A DNA stretch of 6,172 nt from a bacterium (GTDB lineage: Bacteria; Babelota; Babeliae; Babelales; CAIQNR01): contig CANNBR010000052.1 in the NCBI GenBank assembly GCA_947502805.1, positions 1 to 6,172 of the forward strand. Direction: 5' to 3'. Position numbers and translations under genes: made by a program. Below are positions 6,044 through 6,172 of this stretch, one piece after another. How positions within the stretch are numbered: the first letter of the stretch is position 1; every line of letters begins with the position of its first letter. Under the pieces are notes generated by a model. The model was not told the DNA's origin, did not search any database, and was given only the letters and a program-made list of their open reading frames with translations.

Positions 6044-6172
6044 ATGAAAAAAATAGTAAGCACTCTCATTTTTTTGTGTATGGCATCAATGAACACCTAC
6101 ACGCAAAGCCCACACGTAATTATATGTACTTTTAAAAAATACCCTCAAGCTGCCGCATTACAATCCGAAAAT
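6044..6172 (+). CDS. Hypothetical exported protein, first 43 codons only
   Basis: An ATG at 6044 opens a frame that continues without a stop to the right edge. A GGAG ribosome binding site at 6034-6037 lies 6 bases before it. The first residues have a lysine pair (MKK) and a hydrophobic run (IVSTLIFLCMASM), typical of a signal peptide; cleavage probably falls around residues 16-21. The cysteine at residue 12 is not in a lipobox, so this is unlikely to be a lipoprotein. The start of the mature part (SPHVIICTFKKYPQAAALQ) is not one I recognise. The gene is divergent from the delta-60 gene with 237 bases between start codons. Ribosome site, signal peptide and open frame together make a real gene likely. 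Its length and function cannot be judged here. Confidence 0.65.
   Translation, partial: MKKIVSTLIFLCMASMNTYTQSPHVIICTFKKYPQAAALQSEN

Overview
The window reads as ordinary bacterial chromosome from an AT-rich organism (G+C in the high thirties by eye). It uses the standard genetic code: TGA is a genuine stop at the end of the transporter gene. Three of the six genes start with N-terminal export signals, one of them is a large delta-60 repeat protein, and there is a MATE exporter plus the GatCA amidotransferase. This mix suggests a host-associated bacterium with a reduced genome. The style resembles Candidatus Dependentiae (TM6/Babeliae), but that is inference from gene style; no rRNA or other marker is present to prove it.

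Layout from left to right. Positions 1-412 (minus) hold the first 137 codons of an exported protein that runs off the left edge. It has a signal peptide, an acidic linker, and a segment that faintly resembles the start of PAP2-type phosphatases. A 92-base gap (413-504) carries a plausible promoter for it. Positions 505-3647 (minus) are one tight operon in the order MATE transporter, gatC, gatA. The transporter and gatC overlap by 4 bases (ATGA), and gatC and gatA are 12 bases apart. A 119-base gap (3648-3766) contains a strong 13-bp inverted repeat next to the transporter ribosome binding site. Positions 3767-5806 (minus) encode a 679-residue exported protein made of about seven delta-60 repeats. 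A 237-base divergent gap (5807-6043) contains two AT palindromes and promoter-like elements. Positions 6044-6172 (plus) are the first 43 codons of another small-looking exported protein that runs off the right edge.

How the genes relate. GatC and GatA are two of the three subunits of the enzyme that amidates mischarged Glu-tRNA(Gln) and/or Asp-tRNA(Asn). The catalytic GatB partner for tRNA binding and transamidation is not in this window. The MATE transporter is translationally linked to them but has no evident biochemical tie. The exported proteins on both sides form a separate envelope or secretion theme. I found no mobile element, CRISPR array, tRNA or rRNA, and no convincing multi-gene novel system. 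The least explained items are the delta-60 protein and the hairpin before the transporter operon.
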